A DNA stretch of 64,000 nucleotides from Erigeron canadensis (lineage: Eukaryota > Streptophyta > Magnoliopsida > Asterales > Asteraceae), in NCBI RefSeq assembly GCF_010389155.1, contig NC_057764.1:17794001-17858000 (forward strand), in the 5' to 3' direction. This document shows, piece after piece, positions 12,644 to 23,098 of the stretch. Position 1 is the first letter of the stretch. Each line of letters begins with the position of its first letter. The notes beneath the pieces were generated by a model that was given only the letters and a program-made list of their open reading frames with translations, was not told the DNA's origin and searched no databases. A program made the position numbers and the translations under genes.

Positions 12644-12978
12644 CGCATAACATGAAATTATGAACGTTAAGCCATCATTGTAGAAGTTGCATTCAATTTC
12701 TTTTTATGACTCCGTTAAAAGATAGGTTTGCCAACTAATCATAAATATACATTCAGAAGTAGATTTCTTATTGGAATTAGAACTACCTACTACTTATAAG
12801 TTGTCACGTCTTTTATAAGTTAATGTGTACTCTTTAGTCCTTTCTAGATATCGTAGAACCTTTTAGCCATTTTCCAATATGTTAATCCGGGATTAGATAG
12901 TTATCTCCCAAGCATACTGGCAATATAAGTGATATCTAGACGAATACAAACCTGGGCGTACATAATGCTCTTAACTAC

Positions 12979-13840
12979 TTATAAGTAAGGTATCATCGTC
13001 ATATGCTCCCTTCCAATCTCAATGTTTGTACTTCGGAAACAATTACATACGTCTCCTTTTATCACTAGATCTATAGTGGGTGTGTAGTGTTTCATGTCAT
13101 GACATTCTAAGATGTGTTCAATATAAGCCTTTTGAGAAAGACTTTGAACATCATTACGCCTATCTCGATGTATTTCAATACCTATGACATAAGAGATATC
13201 ACCGAGATCTGTCATGTCGAAATTATGCGAAAAGCATACGCTTCGACTCATGCAACATATCCAAGTTGTTACTTGCAAGTATAATATCATCGACGTGTAA
13301 AACAAGGATTGTAAATTTACTCCCACTGATCTTGAAATAGGTGCATTAATCCACTTGATTCTTTAGGAAGTATTGTCCTTTTATGACTTTATCAAATTTA
13401 AGGTACCTTTTTAGTGATGCTTGCTTCAACCTATATATGGACTAATTTAACTTGCAGACCATGTGCTCTTTACCTTCTGAAATGAATCCTTCAGGTTGCC
13501 GCATGTATACGTCTTGATGCAAGTTTTGATTCAGGAAAGTGGTCTTGATATCCATCTAATGTAACCCAAAATCATAATGAGCTACAAATGCCATGATGAT
13601 CCTTAAGGAATCTTTATGAGAGACAAGAGAAAAGGTCTCTTCATAATCGATTCCTTCATTTTGATTAAAGCCTTTCACAACCAGTTTTGGCCTTATAGCG
13701 TTTGACGTTTCCATTTAGGTCTAATTTGGTTTTGAAGATCCATTTACAACCTACAGGGTTGGATGCTTCAGGAAATTCAATCAACTCCCAAACGTCATTA
13801 TGCTACATAGAATTAAGCCCTTAAATCATGGCTTCATTCC
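12979..13840 (-). pseudogene. Copia-A reverse transcriptase remnant
   Basis: Pieces of a copia RT in several minus-strand frames. The N-terminal part reads VWELIEFPEASNPVGCKW near 13750-13800, then MDIKTTFLN and DVYMRQPEGFISEGKEH near 13470-13560. The active-site box reads LHVDDIILASN near 13280-13310 (usual form YVDD), followed by DMTDLGDISYVIGIEIHRD at about 13150-13210. Stops and small indels separate the pieces. It is the part of pol between integrase and RNase H, in the expected order. Confidence 0.88.
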
Positions 13841-14399
13841 ACTAAGTGGCATGATCGCTATTAATGGCTTCTCAATAGAGGTAGGATCAGTTAGCTTTCC
13901 AATGTTCTCAACTTCAGTGTAATAAGTTATGAAATCACCAAAGTTTGTGGCCGTACACAACCTGGATGATCTCCTGAGTTGATTTTCAGGTTAAGGAAAA
14001 TGCTTCAGTATTAATAATATCGTAATTAGGAGAATTTTGATTAGGCGATAGTGGATCAGTGATATTAGGAGCAGCGTTGGGTACAAGAGGAATGATTGGA
14101 AGAGTAATTATAACCGACGAGTGGTTCCCCCCGCTTAAGTTATGATTTTTCGTGCTCCCACTGATCTCTTAGTTCTCGAGAAACATGACATGTTTTGCAT
14201 CAATAATGCTAATAGTGTGGGAAGGACAATAAAACTGATAACCGATAAAGAAACATGTAAGAGTTTTAGGATACAGTTTTCTACCTGTCCAAATTACGGA
14301 CAGATTTTGATGAAACCCTATTGAGTATATGAATGGTTGTTTTTAAGGCCTCGGTCCTAAGGAAAGTAGGTAAGTTAGTGTTGGCAAACATACTTCACA

Positions 14400-15053
14400 C
14401 CATGTCCATTAAGGTTCTATTTCTCCTTTTAGCAACACAATTTTGTTGAGGAGAACCAGACATTATGTATTGGATAATTATGCCATGTTCTTTTCAAAAG
14501 TTATGGAAAGGACCAGGAGCTTGACCAATATCAGTATGTCTACCATAATACTTACGTCCTAAATCTGATCTCACAACTTTTATTTTATGATCATATTGAT
14601 TTTAAAGCAAAGTTTTAAAGATCAGTAAAAGTTTGTAAGGATTAAGATCATATATAGGTGCATATAACGAGAATAATTGTCAATGAATATAATAAATGAT
14701 GTATGTCCTGTGATGGATGTGGGATATGAACCACTAAATTGAATTATTTCCAACAAGTTGGAAATTCTTATGGCTCCTTTCTTATTCGCTTTAGCCATTT
14801 TGCCTTTAAGGCACTGAATATATGTTTCAAAATCACGAAAGTCAAGAGAAGGTATAATTTGATCCTTTACGAGCAGTATCATGCACACTCGTGAGATGTA
14901 GCCAATACATTTATGCCAGAACATGGAGGAATTCTCTAGTTGCTTTGATGATTTTGTCTTTGTTTTAGTTATGTCATCAATATTAGGAGACAACAAAGAC
15001 TGTGAGAAATTATGACCGGGAGTCATCACACCATGTATTAATTCGAACATCAA
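14400..15053 (-). pseudogene. Copia-A integrase remnant
   Basis: The 143-codon frame 14622-15053 holds WHKCIGYISR, a degenerate version of the WH.RLGH zinc-binding start of copia integrase, then a CLKGKM stretch like the second Cys pair, and FIIFIDNYSRYMHLY, matching the FITFIDDYSRY block of the catalytic core. The first catalytic Asp region is unreadable. The rest to about 14400 decays further, and 13840-14400 is pol linker sequence without clear motifs. Confidence 0.8.
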
Positions 15054-15064
15054 TAATTCAAATA

Positions 15065-15810
15065 TTACATTAAGTTACCTTTCTTAGCTAGCCATTTTTT
15101 GATATTATAACAATCTTTCTGACTGTGCCCTTTGACACAACAGAATTTACATTTAAGAATGTTCGTCGAGAACTTAGAGCTAGAGGCAACTACACCATGA
15201 TAAGCCTTTTGAACTTTATGCGCAGTCTTATTACTGTTATCACCCTTCCTCTTAATGAACTTAGCAATGATAGTTAGGTGAACAACTTTATGGTTGGCCC
15301 AACTTGAGGCGACCCTTTTTCTTGCACACACATTGCAATTAGTTCACTCATCGTCTGCTTATCCTTCATAAAGTTATAGTTATTTTGAAGGTGACGAAAC
15401 AGGTAAGCAATGAGGTCATTATAAAGTGCACAAGAAAATTATCAGAGACTTCCATTTTAGGACTTTTAAGCTTATGAGCCATGTCAGTCATCTTTATTAT
15501 GTGTTCACAAACACTGTTATTTCCTTTGTAATTAAGTTACTCGTATGCGCCTTAGATGTTTACTTGAAGTGATAGCTCCTCAGATACTGAGATTAATGGA
15601 GTTCTTGACCATTATTAGTGACAAGTGATTTGCCTTATCCCATATTTTGAAATTTGCTTTGTGAGCTGCAGTAAAAGCAGTGGGCTCATTTTGGCGAATG
15701 ACATAGTCAAGATCTAGAATCTTCAAAGTTAGAGGTAATTAACATTTTCATGAAGCAAAGTTTGCACCGGTTAGTGGCCCAATTCCTAAGTTAGGAGATA
15801 ATGAGGATAT
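15065..15810 (-). pseudogene. Copia-A gag remnant with zinc knuckle
   Basis: The frame 15065-15331 encodes CKFCCVKGHSQKDC, a complete CX2CX4HX4C nucleocapsid knuckle followed by YNIKKWLAKKG. Upstream, broken frames give FTAAHKANFKIWDKANHL (about 15630-15690) and MAHKLKSPKMEVSDNFLVHF (about 15430-15490), which match the gag core of this copia group. Gag packages the element RNA. The N-terminus is degraded and no start codon can be chosen. Confidence 0.8.
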
Positions 15811-15850
15811 AAATTTATGATACAAGCAATAGAAGATTATTATAGTAATG

Positions 15851-15956
15851 CCTAAAATAAGTAGGCCTAATAGTAATGTTCTTACAGTGACATGATTAGC
15901 TATCTAAGGTAAAGTAAAGTCTCTTAATAATAATGGAACTAAAATAATGCCTAAAA
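15851..15956. repeat. About 99-bp local duplication in the Copia-A leader at the SIRE-B insertion site
   Basis: CCTAAAATAAG occurs at 15851 and again at 15950, and the sequence after the first copy (GTAGGCCTAATAGTAATGTTCTT) is matched by the sequence right of SIRE-B (55552-55580). SIRE-B therefore landed in one copy of a short tandem repeat of the A leader. The exact insertion duplication is TAAGT. Confidence 0.7.
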
Positions 15957-15961
15957 TAAGT

Positions 15962-16912
15962 TGTGAGTCCACCTACACAAGATGTTAATCGAATACAAGA
16001 TATAATAAAGGTATAACAATAAAGACAATTATATCAAGTAACCCGACTGACAAGTGATTCTAATCTAGATGAAGACTAGTTAAGAATCACGATCCAGATA
16101 ATGGATATGAACAAATATGATAAGTAAGAACAATTGCTTGAAACTATATAAATACTAAATATAATCAAGTATTATGGCAATGAGTCGAGATGTATTTTTC
16201 CAAGTATTTTATTTATTGATATAAACAAAATACAAAGGTTGTTGCGGAACAAAGATAATCACAGTTGTGAAAATATCTAAACAACCTAGAAATACAAATG
16301 ATCTAATCAACGAGGAATTACTCGTAAGAATACTTAGAGTAAATATCACACGTTGCAATGCCAAGGTTCCAAGCAATTTTGCAAGTGTGAGAAGTCTTAT
16401 ATTTATAGGCAAACTTGTCTTGATGACATGGCATAAGCCGTACAAATATGGTTGGGAGCATTTATGAATTTGTTGGATAAATCCATAATATGTTTGTTTA
16501 AGGTAAAGTATGTACGTTTCTTTGCTGTGACTTGACATACTTTATTCCCAACCTTTTGCTAAAACTATCCCAATCCCAGGTATAAAGTTATTAAACACGT
16601 AAAGGTAGTTTAAAGCCTGCAAAAACACTTCCTCGTAATTAGTGTAAAAGTGTTGTAAAGACTTTTACACTGAGCGTCTTCAGTTTCGTCTTCAGATAAG
16701 ATCTTCTCTGAGCTCTGCTTCTGAGATGATCTTCTTCTTCAGTCTTCAGTCTTTGACTTCAGTCTGAATGTCTTCAGTGTAGGTTGATTCTGAAACTGAA
16801 GTGAAGCTTCAATGAGCTTTATTCTAAACGACTACAGAATCCTGAGCAAGCTTCCTTCACTGAACTTCAACTATTTTGACCAAATCATACTTAGTCGATT
16901 TTCGACCTAACA
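15962..16912 (-). repeat. SIRE-B 3' LTR (951 bp)
   Basis: It matches the 54593-55550 LTR closely. On the minus strand it runs from TGTTAGGTCG to GGTGGACTCACA. It has a TATA box (TATAAATATAAG, minus, near 16395-16405). The U3 part (16670-16860) is packed with CTTCAG/CTGAAG words. Confidence 0.93.
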
Positions 16913-16925
16913 AATTCCCCCTATT
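16913..16925 (-). promoter_or_regulatory. SIRE-B polypurine tract
   Basis: The minus strand reads AATAGGGGGAATT immediately before TGTTAGGTC of the 3' LTR. The same 13 bases occur at the same place in D1 (25257-25269) and D2 (53358-53370). Confidence 0.92.
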
Positions 16926-17212
16926 TGTTCTAAAATAGTGCATGCTTTTTAGACTTCTATCTATACAAGTTTGTAAGTCTAAAAATGCAAGTTTTGGTTT
17001 AAGTTGTAAAATATTTCTAAGGACATCTTATAGATCATTGATGCCTTAAAAAAATTTTCTTGTTGTTTTTCTAACTTAAGCTATTTCCTATCAATTTGTT
17101 GTAACTTGCAACTATATAAAAGATACTGAGATGAGTTCAGTTACAAGTACATAATGAAATGAAAAATATTTACAAATACAAATATTTACAAGATAAACAA
17201 GCTACTTCTTTG

Positions 17213-17358
17213 CAGGCCTTGAGCAAGAAGGTGCATCAGTAGCTTTTCTTTTGGGAGAACCAACCTTCCCAAAAAGCCTTTCTTCTATCTCCACCTTGGT
17301 CTTCATCTTTTGTTGTATCTTCAACATCCAAGCACCAATCAGGTGAGACTTCGGCTTC
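17213..17358 (-). pseudogene. SIRE-B ORF3, C-terminal fragment
   Basis: A minus-strand frame of about 48 codons ending KVGSPKRKATDAP...RPAKK and a stop at 17213. The tail matches D2 ORF3 (SPGVKRKATEEP...AEKK), so this is the end of the same protein. It is cut at 17358 by the start of the Copia-C LTR. The basic KRKAT motif conserved between families resembles a nuclear localisation signal (inference). The 3' untranslated part runs to the PPT at 16925. Confidence 0.8.
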
Positions 17359-17680
17359 TGTTAGAAATCCAAAAATAGTGATAAATTGTAATTTAAGTTA
17401 GTGGACTTACTTGTTGTTAAGTCATAGATAAATGATGTCTAAGGATGAGGGACTAGATGTGTTAATTAGGATAATTGTATAATTAGACTATAAATACCCC
17501 TCAACACCTTAGAAATCATAAGCCTTTTCCCTATTTCATTTTCATTCCTGTAATTTTACACACACTTAATACCAATCTTTCCTCTCTCTCTCTAGAAACA
17601 CATACTAAAACACCAAGAACACACACACACAAATCCAACATTGAATCTGTGAATTCGGAGATGAAAACGTGATAATTACA
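17359..17680 (+). repeat. Copia-C 5' LTR (322 bp)
   Basis: TGTTAGAAATCC...GATAATTACA with TG...CA ends, directly followed by TG and the PBS. The TATA box is GACTATAAATACC (TATAAATA at 17489-17496). A CT repeat (17580-17593) follows. Confidence 0.88.
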
Positions 17681-17682
17681 TG

Positions 17683-17700
17683 TGGTATCAGAGCAAAACA
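17683..17700 (+). promoter_or_regulatory. Copia-C primer binding site (initiator-Met tRNA)
   Basis: TGGTATCAGAGC starts 2 bases after the LTR, the standard plant copia PBS complementary to the 3' end of initiator methionine tRNA. Confidence 0.93.
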
Positions 17701-18122
17701 TCATTCTGATATCAATCCATTACTGAATTCAATCACAGTTTCATCAACAATTTAAAATCAAAACCGTTTTTCAAACCATAATTTGTTCTTCATTTTTCAT
17801 TGATAAAATCGCATAAAATCATAGATTTTTGTTTACAATTAGATTCCTGATAGTTTGAAACACATTCCTGTCAAGTTTCAAGTTCTAATTCGATCTACAA
17901 CTCGAGATTGAATCTTGAGTGTTTGGCGCTAAAATTTGGGATTTGATTCTGTTGTGTTTTTAGCTGATTTTTGTTTAAGGATTTGTTGCGGAGGTGAAAA
18001 CAAACATTTTGCAAGTGATTTTAGGTTCTAACTCTCAGTAATTAGAAAGATATTGAAGTTTTTAGAATTCATCAATGGAGTTTTTGAAAATAGCTGATGA
18101 GATGTTGAAGAAGATGACCATA

Positions 18123-18855
18123 AGACGATCTTGGCTAGGACGATCTTCACAAGATCGTCTCAGTCTTTGAACTTTCATTTTCCAGATTAATAAGCTTTGT
18201 GGCTTGTAGGACGATCTTCACAAGTGGTTGTGGTGTAAAGTGTTTGTTTGTGGCTAACTAATCCGAAAGGATCGGTTTGGTCAATTCAAATACTTATAAA
18301 GTATTTGAAAATTGTTAGTTTTGTGACAGAAAGCTAGGACGGTCCTAAAAAGATCGTCTCAGCTTCTTGAAACCTAGTACGATCCTGACAAGATCGTCTC
18401 AGTTTCTTTGAAAGTTGGTGTGGTTTGATTGATCATTTGAAGTCGTTGTGATTGGGAATAACACACTTCCGGGGTAACTAATCTCATTGATTGGTTCTGC
18501 TCAAATTTCTTTCACTCCATTGCATACTGGAACTCTGTCCAAGTTTTCAAAAATTACTTAGAGAATTTCTTCAAGTACTCAGAACCTAAGACGATCTTCA
18601 AAACAAGACCGTCTCATTATCCTTACAATTTCTAAGACGATCTTCCTTCAAGATCGTTTCATTTCCAAAACTCTTATTTCTGAAATTTCATTAAAATTTC
18701 CTTTAATTCAATTTCAATTTCATTTCATACTTAGACAAATTCCACTGAATTACTTCCAAGACGATCTTCCATTAAATCGTCTTACTTCTTTCTTTAAATC
18801 TAGAACGATCTTCCAAAATGATCTTCACCTAGAACGATCTTCACCAAGATCGTTT
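18123..18855 (+). repeat. Array of about ten stem-loop motifs in the Copia-C leader
   Basis: Copies of AGACGATCTT paired with AAGATCGTCTCA lie near 18123, 18139, 18210, 18336, 18377, 18589, 18634, 18759, 18802 and 18831. The best, 18139-18159, is a perfect inverted repeat with 9-base arms GACGATCTT and AAGATCGTC and a 3-base loop CAC. Others have loops of 3-9 bases or one arm only. All lie between the PBS and the gag start, so they would be in the RNA leader. They could act as hairpins for packaging, dimerisation or translation control, or as paired protein sites in DNA; function is not known. Confidence 0.9.
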
Positions 18856-18914
18856 CATTTCCTGATTTTAACAACTCTCATTTCATTTCAAGTTTCAAAT
18901 CAAATCTCTTTCAA

Positions 18915-20435
18915 ATGGCTTCTCGTGAAGCATTGGCATTGAGTTCCAATACAAGACCTCCAGGTCTCTACCGTGGTTCTTATGGACTATGGAAGAAAAG
19001 ATTTATAGACTATGTGGAATGTCAACCAAATGGTCACCTACTTAAAGATTCCATCCATAATGTACTTGAAGTTCATCGCCATCCCACTACTGGTGCAATA
19101 CTCACTCTTGATCTTTTGAATGCTGAACAAAAAGATCGAACATTTGCAGATAACAGAGCTAGATCATGCTTATACAAAGCACTACCAGATGAAATCTATG
19201 GTTCTGTTGATTCTTATGATACATCCAAGGAGATATGGGATGAGGTGGCAAGACAAATGGAAGGATCTGATGTGACTTCAACAATAAGATTGACAAATGT
19301 GTTGACTGAGTTTGACAACTTCAACAAATTGCCAAATGAATCTCTAGAGGTTGTCTACTGTAGGTTCTGCAATGTCATAAATGAACTTAGGAAGAACAAT
19401 GTCAAGAAATCAGAGGCTGAGTTAAACATCAAATTCATCAAAGCTCTTGGTCCTGAATGGGAAGATTTTGGAACACAGATTAAGCAACATCAAAATCTGA
19501 CCAAGTTCACCATCCATAATCTTCATGAATCCTTCAAACTCAATGAACATCAAGTTCTAAACAAAGCTTCATCAAACAAAATGCCAGAAATTGTATCTTC
19601 TGATCCTTTGGCATTGATTGTTGAAAAGAAGGTTTCTGAAGCTCTTAAAAGGCAAATGGTAGTTGTTTCTTCATCTGATGAGGAGGGAGATGATATGATG
19701 GCTACAAGAGATGGTGTCTCAGATGAACTATATCAAGCTCTTGCCGCGGTAACTAAGCATTTCAAGAAAAAGTTCTACAAAGCGAGGCCAACAAACAACA
19801 ATCTCCGCACTTCTTCCACAAGTGCATTTCCCAAGAAGGAACATTATCATTCCAAGAATTATGAACAAGGTGAATTAGCTGGATCAAAGCATGTTGAAAA
19901 GAAAGAAGGCTATGAGAAACAAGTTGTTGAGAAGGGTAAAGCATCTAACAAAAAGTGCTACAATTTTTGTATTCCTGGTCATTTTGCTATTGATTGCAAG
20001 CAACCTCGTAAGCAAAACTATGAGTACTACAAGCAGAATATGTTATTAGCCAAGCAAGTGGAAGCCGGTCATGCATTGCTTGCTGAAGATGACAAATCGC
20101 TATTGCTCTCGAATGATGAAGGTGAAGATCTTTCTGCCAATGTTTGCTTTATGGCGAGATTGGCCAAGGACAAGGCTATTGAGGCTGAAAGCACTGATGA
20201 TGAGTACTCGAATGATGAGGTAAATCTTAAATCTACTTTTTCATTAGTTAGAGATAAAGAGTCACTTAATTTAGCTCTGTCTAACTTGACAACTCATATT
20301 AAGACTTTAGCTAACAAAAACAAAAAGTTGAAACATAGTATTACATTTTCTAAAAGTGAATTTTTAAAACTTCTTGAAGAACATTCAAAATTACTTTTTG
20401 ATCATGATACTATTAAACAAGACTTTCAATCATAG
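18915..20435 (+). CDS. gag: Copia-C gag (506 aa)
   Basis: The start is the first ATG after the leader, 1.2 kb from the PBS. The N-terminal two fifths form the copia gag core: LYRGSYGLWKKRFIDYV (the LXGXNYXXWKXXM-like start, residues about 18-35), ARSCLYKALPDEIYGSVDSY, and the KEIWDEVARQMEGS block typical of the UBN2/gag family. The zinc knuckle near residue 353 reads CYNFCIPGHFAIDC. The spacing is CX3CX3HX4C instead of CX2CX4HX4C, so the second Cys has moved one place and zinc binding is probably impaired. The C-terminus is acidic then coiled-coil-like (residues about 440-500). The ORF ends in TAG; related frames continue just downstream, so the original product was longer. Confidence 0.88.
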   Translation: MASREALALSSNTRPPGLYRGSYGLWKKRFIDYVECQPNGHLLKDSIHNVLEVHRHPTTGAILTLDLLNAEQKDRTFADNRARSCLYKALPDEIYGSVDSYDTSKEIWDEVARQMEGSDVTSTIRLTNVLTEFDNFNKLPNESLEVVYCRFCNVINELRKNNVKKSEAELNIKFIKALGPEWEDFGTQIKQHQNLTKFTIHNLHESFKLNEHQVLNKASSNKMPEIVSSDPLALIVEKKVSEALKRQMVVVSSSDEEGDDMMATRDGVSDELYQALAAVTKHFKKKFYKARPTNNNLRTSSTSAFPKKEHYHSKNYEQGELAGSKHVEKKEGYEKQVVEKGKASNKKCYNFCIPGHFAIDCKQPRKQNYEYYKQNMLLAKQVEAGHALLAEDDKSLLLSNDEGEDLSANVCFMARLAKDKAIEAESTDDEYSNDEVNLKSTFSLVRDKESLNLALSNLTTHIKTLANKNKKLKHSITFSKSEFLKLLEEHSKLLFDHDTIKQDFQS

Positions 20436-20444
20436 AAATAAAAG

Positions 20445-21097
20445 ATGTTGGTTAAAGAATGTGAGTTGAATGCCTCTCCTGATTCTAAGTTATTACAAAA
20501 ATGTTATAATCTTGAAAAGACCATTCAAGATCTTGAAAAAGCCAATCAAGATCTTGAAAATCAAAAGACCAATGAATGGCTTCGGGCAAATGCTAGACAA
20601 ATGGATGTTGATATTCTCAATAAAAAACTTCAAGAAGTAAACCAAATGATGTTAAACTCGAAAGGAAGATTTCTGACTTAAATCATACTTGTTTTCTAAA
20701 AGGCGTTCAGATTGAAAATCTTGAAAAACAAGTTGAAGAATTTAAAAAGAATATACTTTTCTATCAAGAGAAGTTATATAAAGTTGAACAAAACCCTCTC
20801 TTGGATTTCACTGCCTATTTTAACAAGTCAAAAATTGCAAAAAATGATCTTCTTCTCGGGTTGGGATTTGAGAATATCACACCATTGCAAAAAGCCAAGG
20901 ATGAAATAGAACCTTTGTATGATGAAAAATTTCTTCGACTTGGTATGATACAACAATTTATTCGTCCATTGGATAACGAATTTGAGACCGATGAAGTTGA
21001 GAAACCAAAAGATGAATTTTTGGTTAATTATGATGCTCTAAATGCTTCTTACAAAACAAAAGAGTCTTCAATTTTTAAATTGGAAGAAATTGCATAG
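20445..21097 (+). pseudogene. Copia-C gag/pol linker, coiled-coil part
   Basis: Three plus-strand frames (20445-20681, 20712-20909, 20801-21097) continue the gag tail with small frameshifts. They are rich in Lys, Glu, Leu and Asn with heptad-like runs (YNLEKTIQDLEKANQDLENQ), predicting coiled coil. The text KSKIAKNDLLLGLGFENI and DEKFLRLGM in the last frame suggests a more folded stretch. No known catalytic motif. Sirevirus-like gag proteins carry such coiled coils; function unknown. Confidence 0.7.
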
Positions 21098-21166
21098 AAT
21101 TTTCGAAACCAAGAATCTGTCTGTCCTCCACCTAAACCAACTAAAATATATATTCCGTCAACATTT

Positions 21167-22717
21167 TTGCAAAAACAAATAGAAGGTTTACAACAAAAGA
21201 TGGATTCTCAACAAAAAGTCATTGATCATCTCAAGTCTCAAAGTCCATATTCAGTCGATAAATTAGTTGTTGTACATGCTAAGAAAGTTTGTGAGAATGC
21301 TTCTACTCAAATTGACCTAATTGATTTAGTAGAACATTCAACCCAAACTACTTGTGTTTCATCTACAAATTCCTCCACTCAGACCTTGACTGATTCTCTT
21401 GGATGTACTTATCAAGATACAACTACCTTTATAGCTGATGGTTATGTGCAATCTGATTTATCTAATGACGAACTTGCGCATAGTTTAGTTTTGATATGGT
21501 ACTTCTATAGGTTTTTCACTTGTGTTACTCTTGATGAGTTAGTTGTTCACCCTAAGCTTAGTGCTAGTATAGGTGTTGATACTTCTACTCAAATTTCTTG
21601 TGAAACCAAAGATGTGTCAATTCAAGTTGACCTAATTTCTGAGACTACCCATGATGTGAATTTGGATCCCAAGATTCCTGATTTTTCAAAAATTTCAAAA
21701 GAATTTAAAACTAATCAACCCTCGGAGAAATTCTTCACAAAAGATGATTTTGATAAATTCATGGAGGGAGAATACGTTTTTGATTCAGAAACTGAGAAAA
21801 AGATTGAATCTACCAAAATCAAAGTTGAAACAAATGAGGAATCTCAAAACCCATTTCCCAAAGCTCCAACTTCATATTATTCAAAGAAACGAGTTATTTC
21901 CAAACTCGTCAAGACTGAACCAAAGACCATCACAAAAATCAATAAGTTAAAACCAAAGTGTTCTACCCCGGATAATCATGTCAAAACCAAACAAGTTAAG
22001 ACCATTCCTAGAACAAAGTACACCAAAGTGAAACTTCCGAAAAACAATCCCAATGCTTCTCCTTCTAACTCTCAATCTAGTTCTTTACCTAAGGTGTCTA
22101 AGTCTAGCTTAGGGTTGATAAATAAGGACACATTGAATGGTTCAACTAGATATATGGATAGATATGGATGGTTTTCTCATGATAAACCAAAGAAGCAAGA
22201 AGTTTCCTTACCTCCAAAAGAGACCAAAAAAATGAAAGTGTTTAAAACCCCTCGTTCTAATCTTCTTAGTTTCAATTCAACAGGTGGAAAGAGCATAAAT
22301 AGTGATACTAAATGGGTAGCTAAGTCATTAGTACCTAAGATCACTAGTAAGCATATTGAGGAAAAGAAGAAGAGGAGGAGGAAAAAGAGTCATAATAGGA
22401 AGAAGAGAGTTCCTATTGATTTGAACAATTCATCTTTGAAAAACAATGTTAATAATGCCAAGGCAATGCCTTGTGGTTCTGTAAACAATTTTAATTCTCG
22501 TGCTTGTGTGAATGATTTGAATGCTGATAGACATGTTACCTTTAATTCCCGTGTGAATGTTCGTACTTTTTATCCAAATATGCTTGTTGATAATGTGCTT
22601 GTTAATGCTTATGTTGATTCTAAAGCATGTTTGTATGCATTTCCTAAGTTATATACCCTGCCTGTGTTAACTAACCACAAAGGACCCGTCTTCAAGTGGG
22701 TACCTAAAGTCGGTTAA
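21167..22717 (+). pseudogene. Copia-C gag/pol linker, long basic and Ser/Thr-rich part (516 codons open)
   Basis: A long open frame begins with a coiled coil (QIEGLQQKMDSQQKVIDHLKSQ) and continues with repeated STQT/STQI-type motifs (ASTQIDLIDL, HSTQTTCV, SSTQTLTDS, DTSTQISCE). A Lys-rich region follows with EKKKRRRKKSHNRKKR near residue 415, a likely nucleic-acid-binding or nuclear-targeting patch. It ends KGPVFKWVPKVG, the conserved Sirevirus-type gag end (compare RWVPK in B). The protease follows in another frame 30 bases later. The repeated S/T-Q-T motifs look like docking peptides, but that is only a resemblance. Confidence 0.72.
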
Positions 22718-22742
22718 ATTTCTTTGATCGTAGGAAATAACC

Positions 22743-23098
22743 ATCTGTGTTTGGATACTCGATTCCGGATGTTCAAAACACATGACTGGCAATAAAGCAT
22801 TGCTCAAGAACTTTATCGAACGACAATTTCGCTCCTATCTTAGGTTATGGAGACATTGAACGCAATGGAATTGTCATTAAGAAGGTTCACTATGTTAAAG
22901 GATTAAGTGATAACTTGTTCAGTGTTGGACAATTCTGTGACAACAATCTTCAAGTTCTTTTTCGACAATCTCTTTGCAAAGTCCAAACTCTAGATGGAGT
23001 TGACATTCTTTGTGGCAACCGTGATGATAACCTTTTTACCGTTAATCTCGATAATTCCAACCAACCGATAATATTTGTCTCATTTCAAAGGCTACGTC
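22743..23098 (+). pseudogene. Copia-C protease
   Basis: WILDSGCSKHMTGNKALL is readable at about 22752-22806: the retropepsin active site DSG followed by the copia CSKHMTG box. The catalytic Asp is intact. A frameshift near 22825 moves the rest (GYGDIERNGIVIKKVHYVKGL, then DNLFSVGQFCD from 22909) into another frame. The protease would cut the gag-pol polyprotein. Confidence 0.85.
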
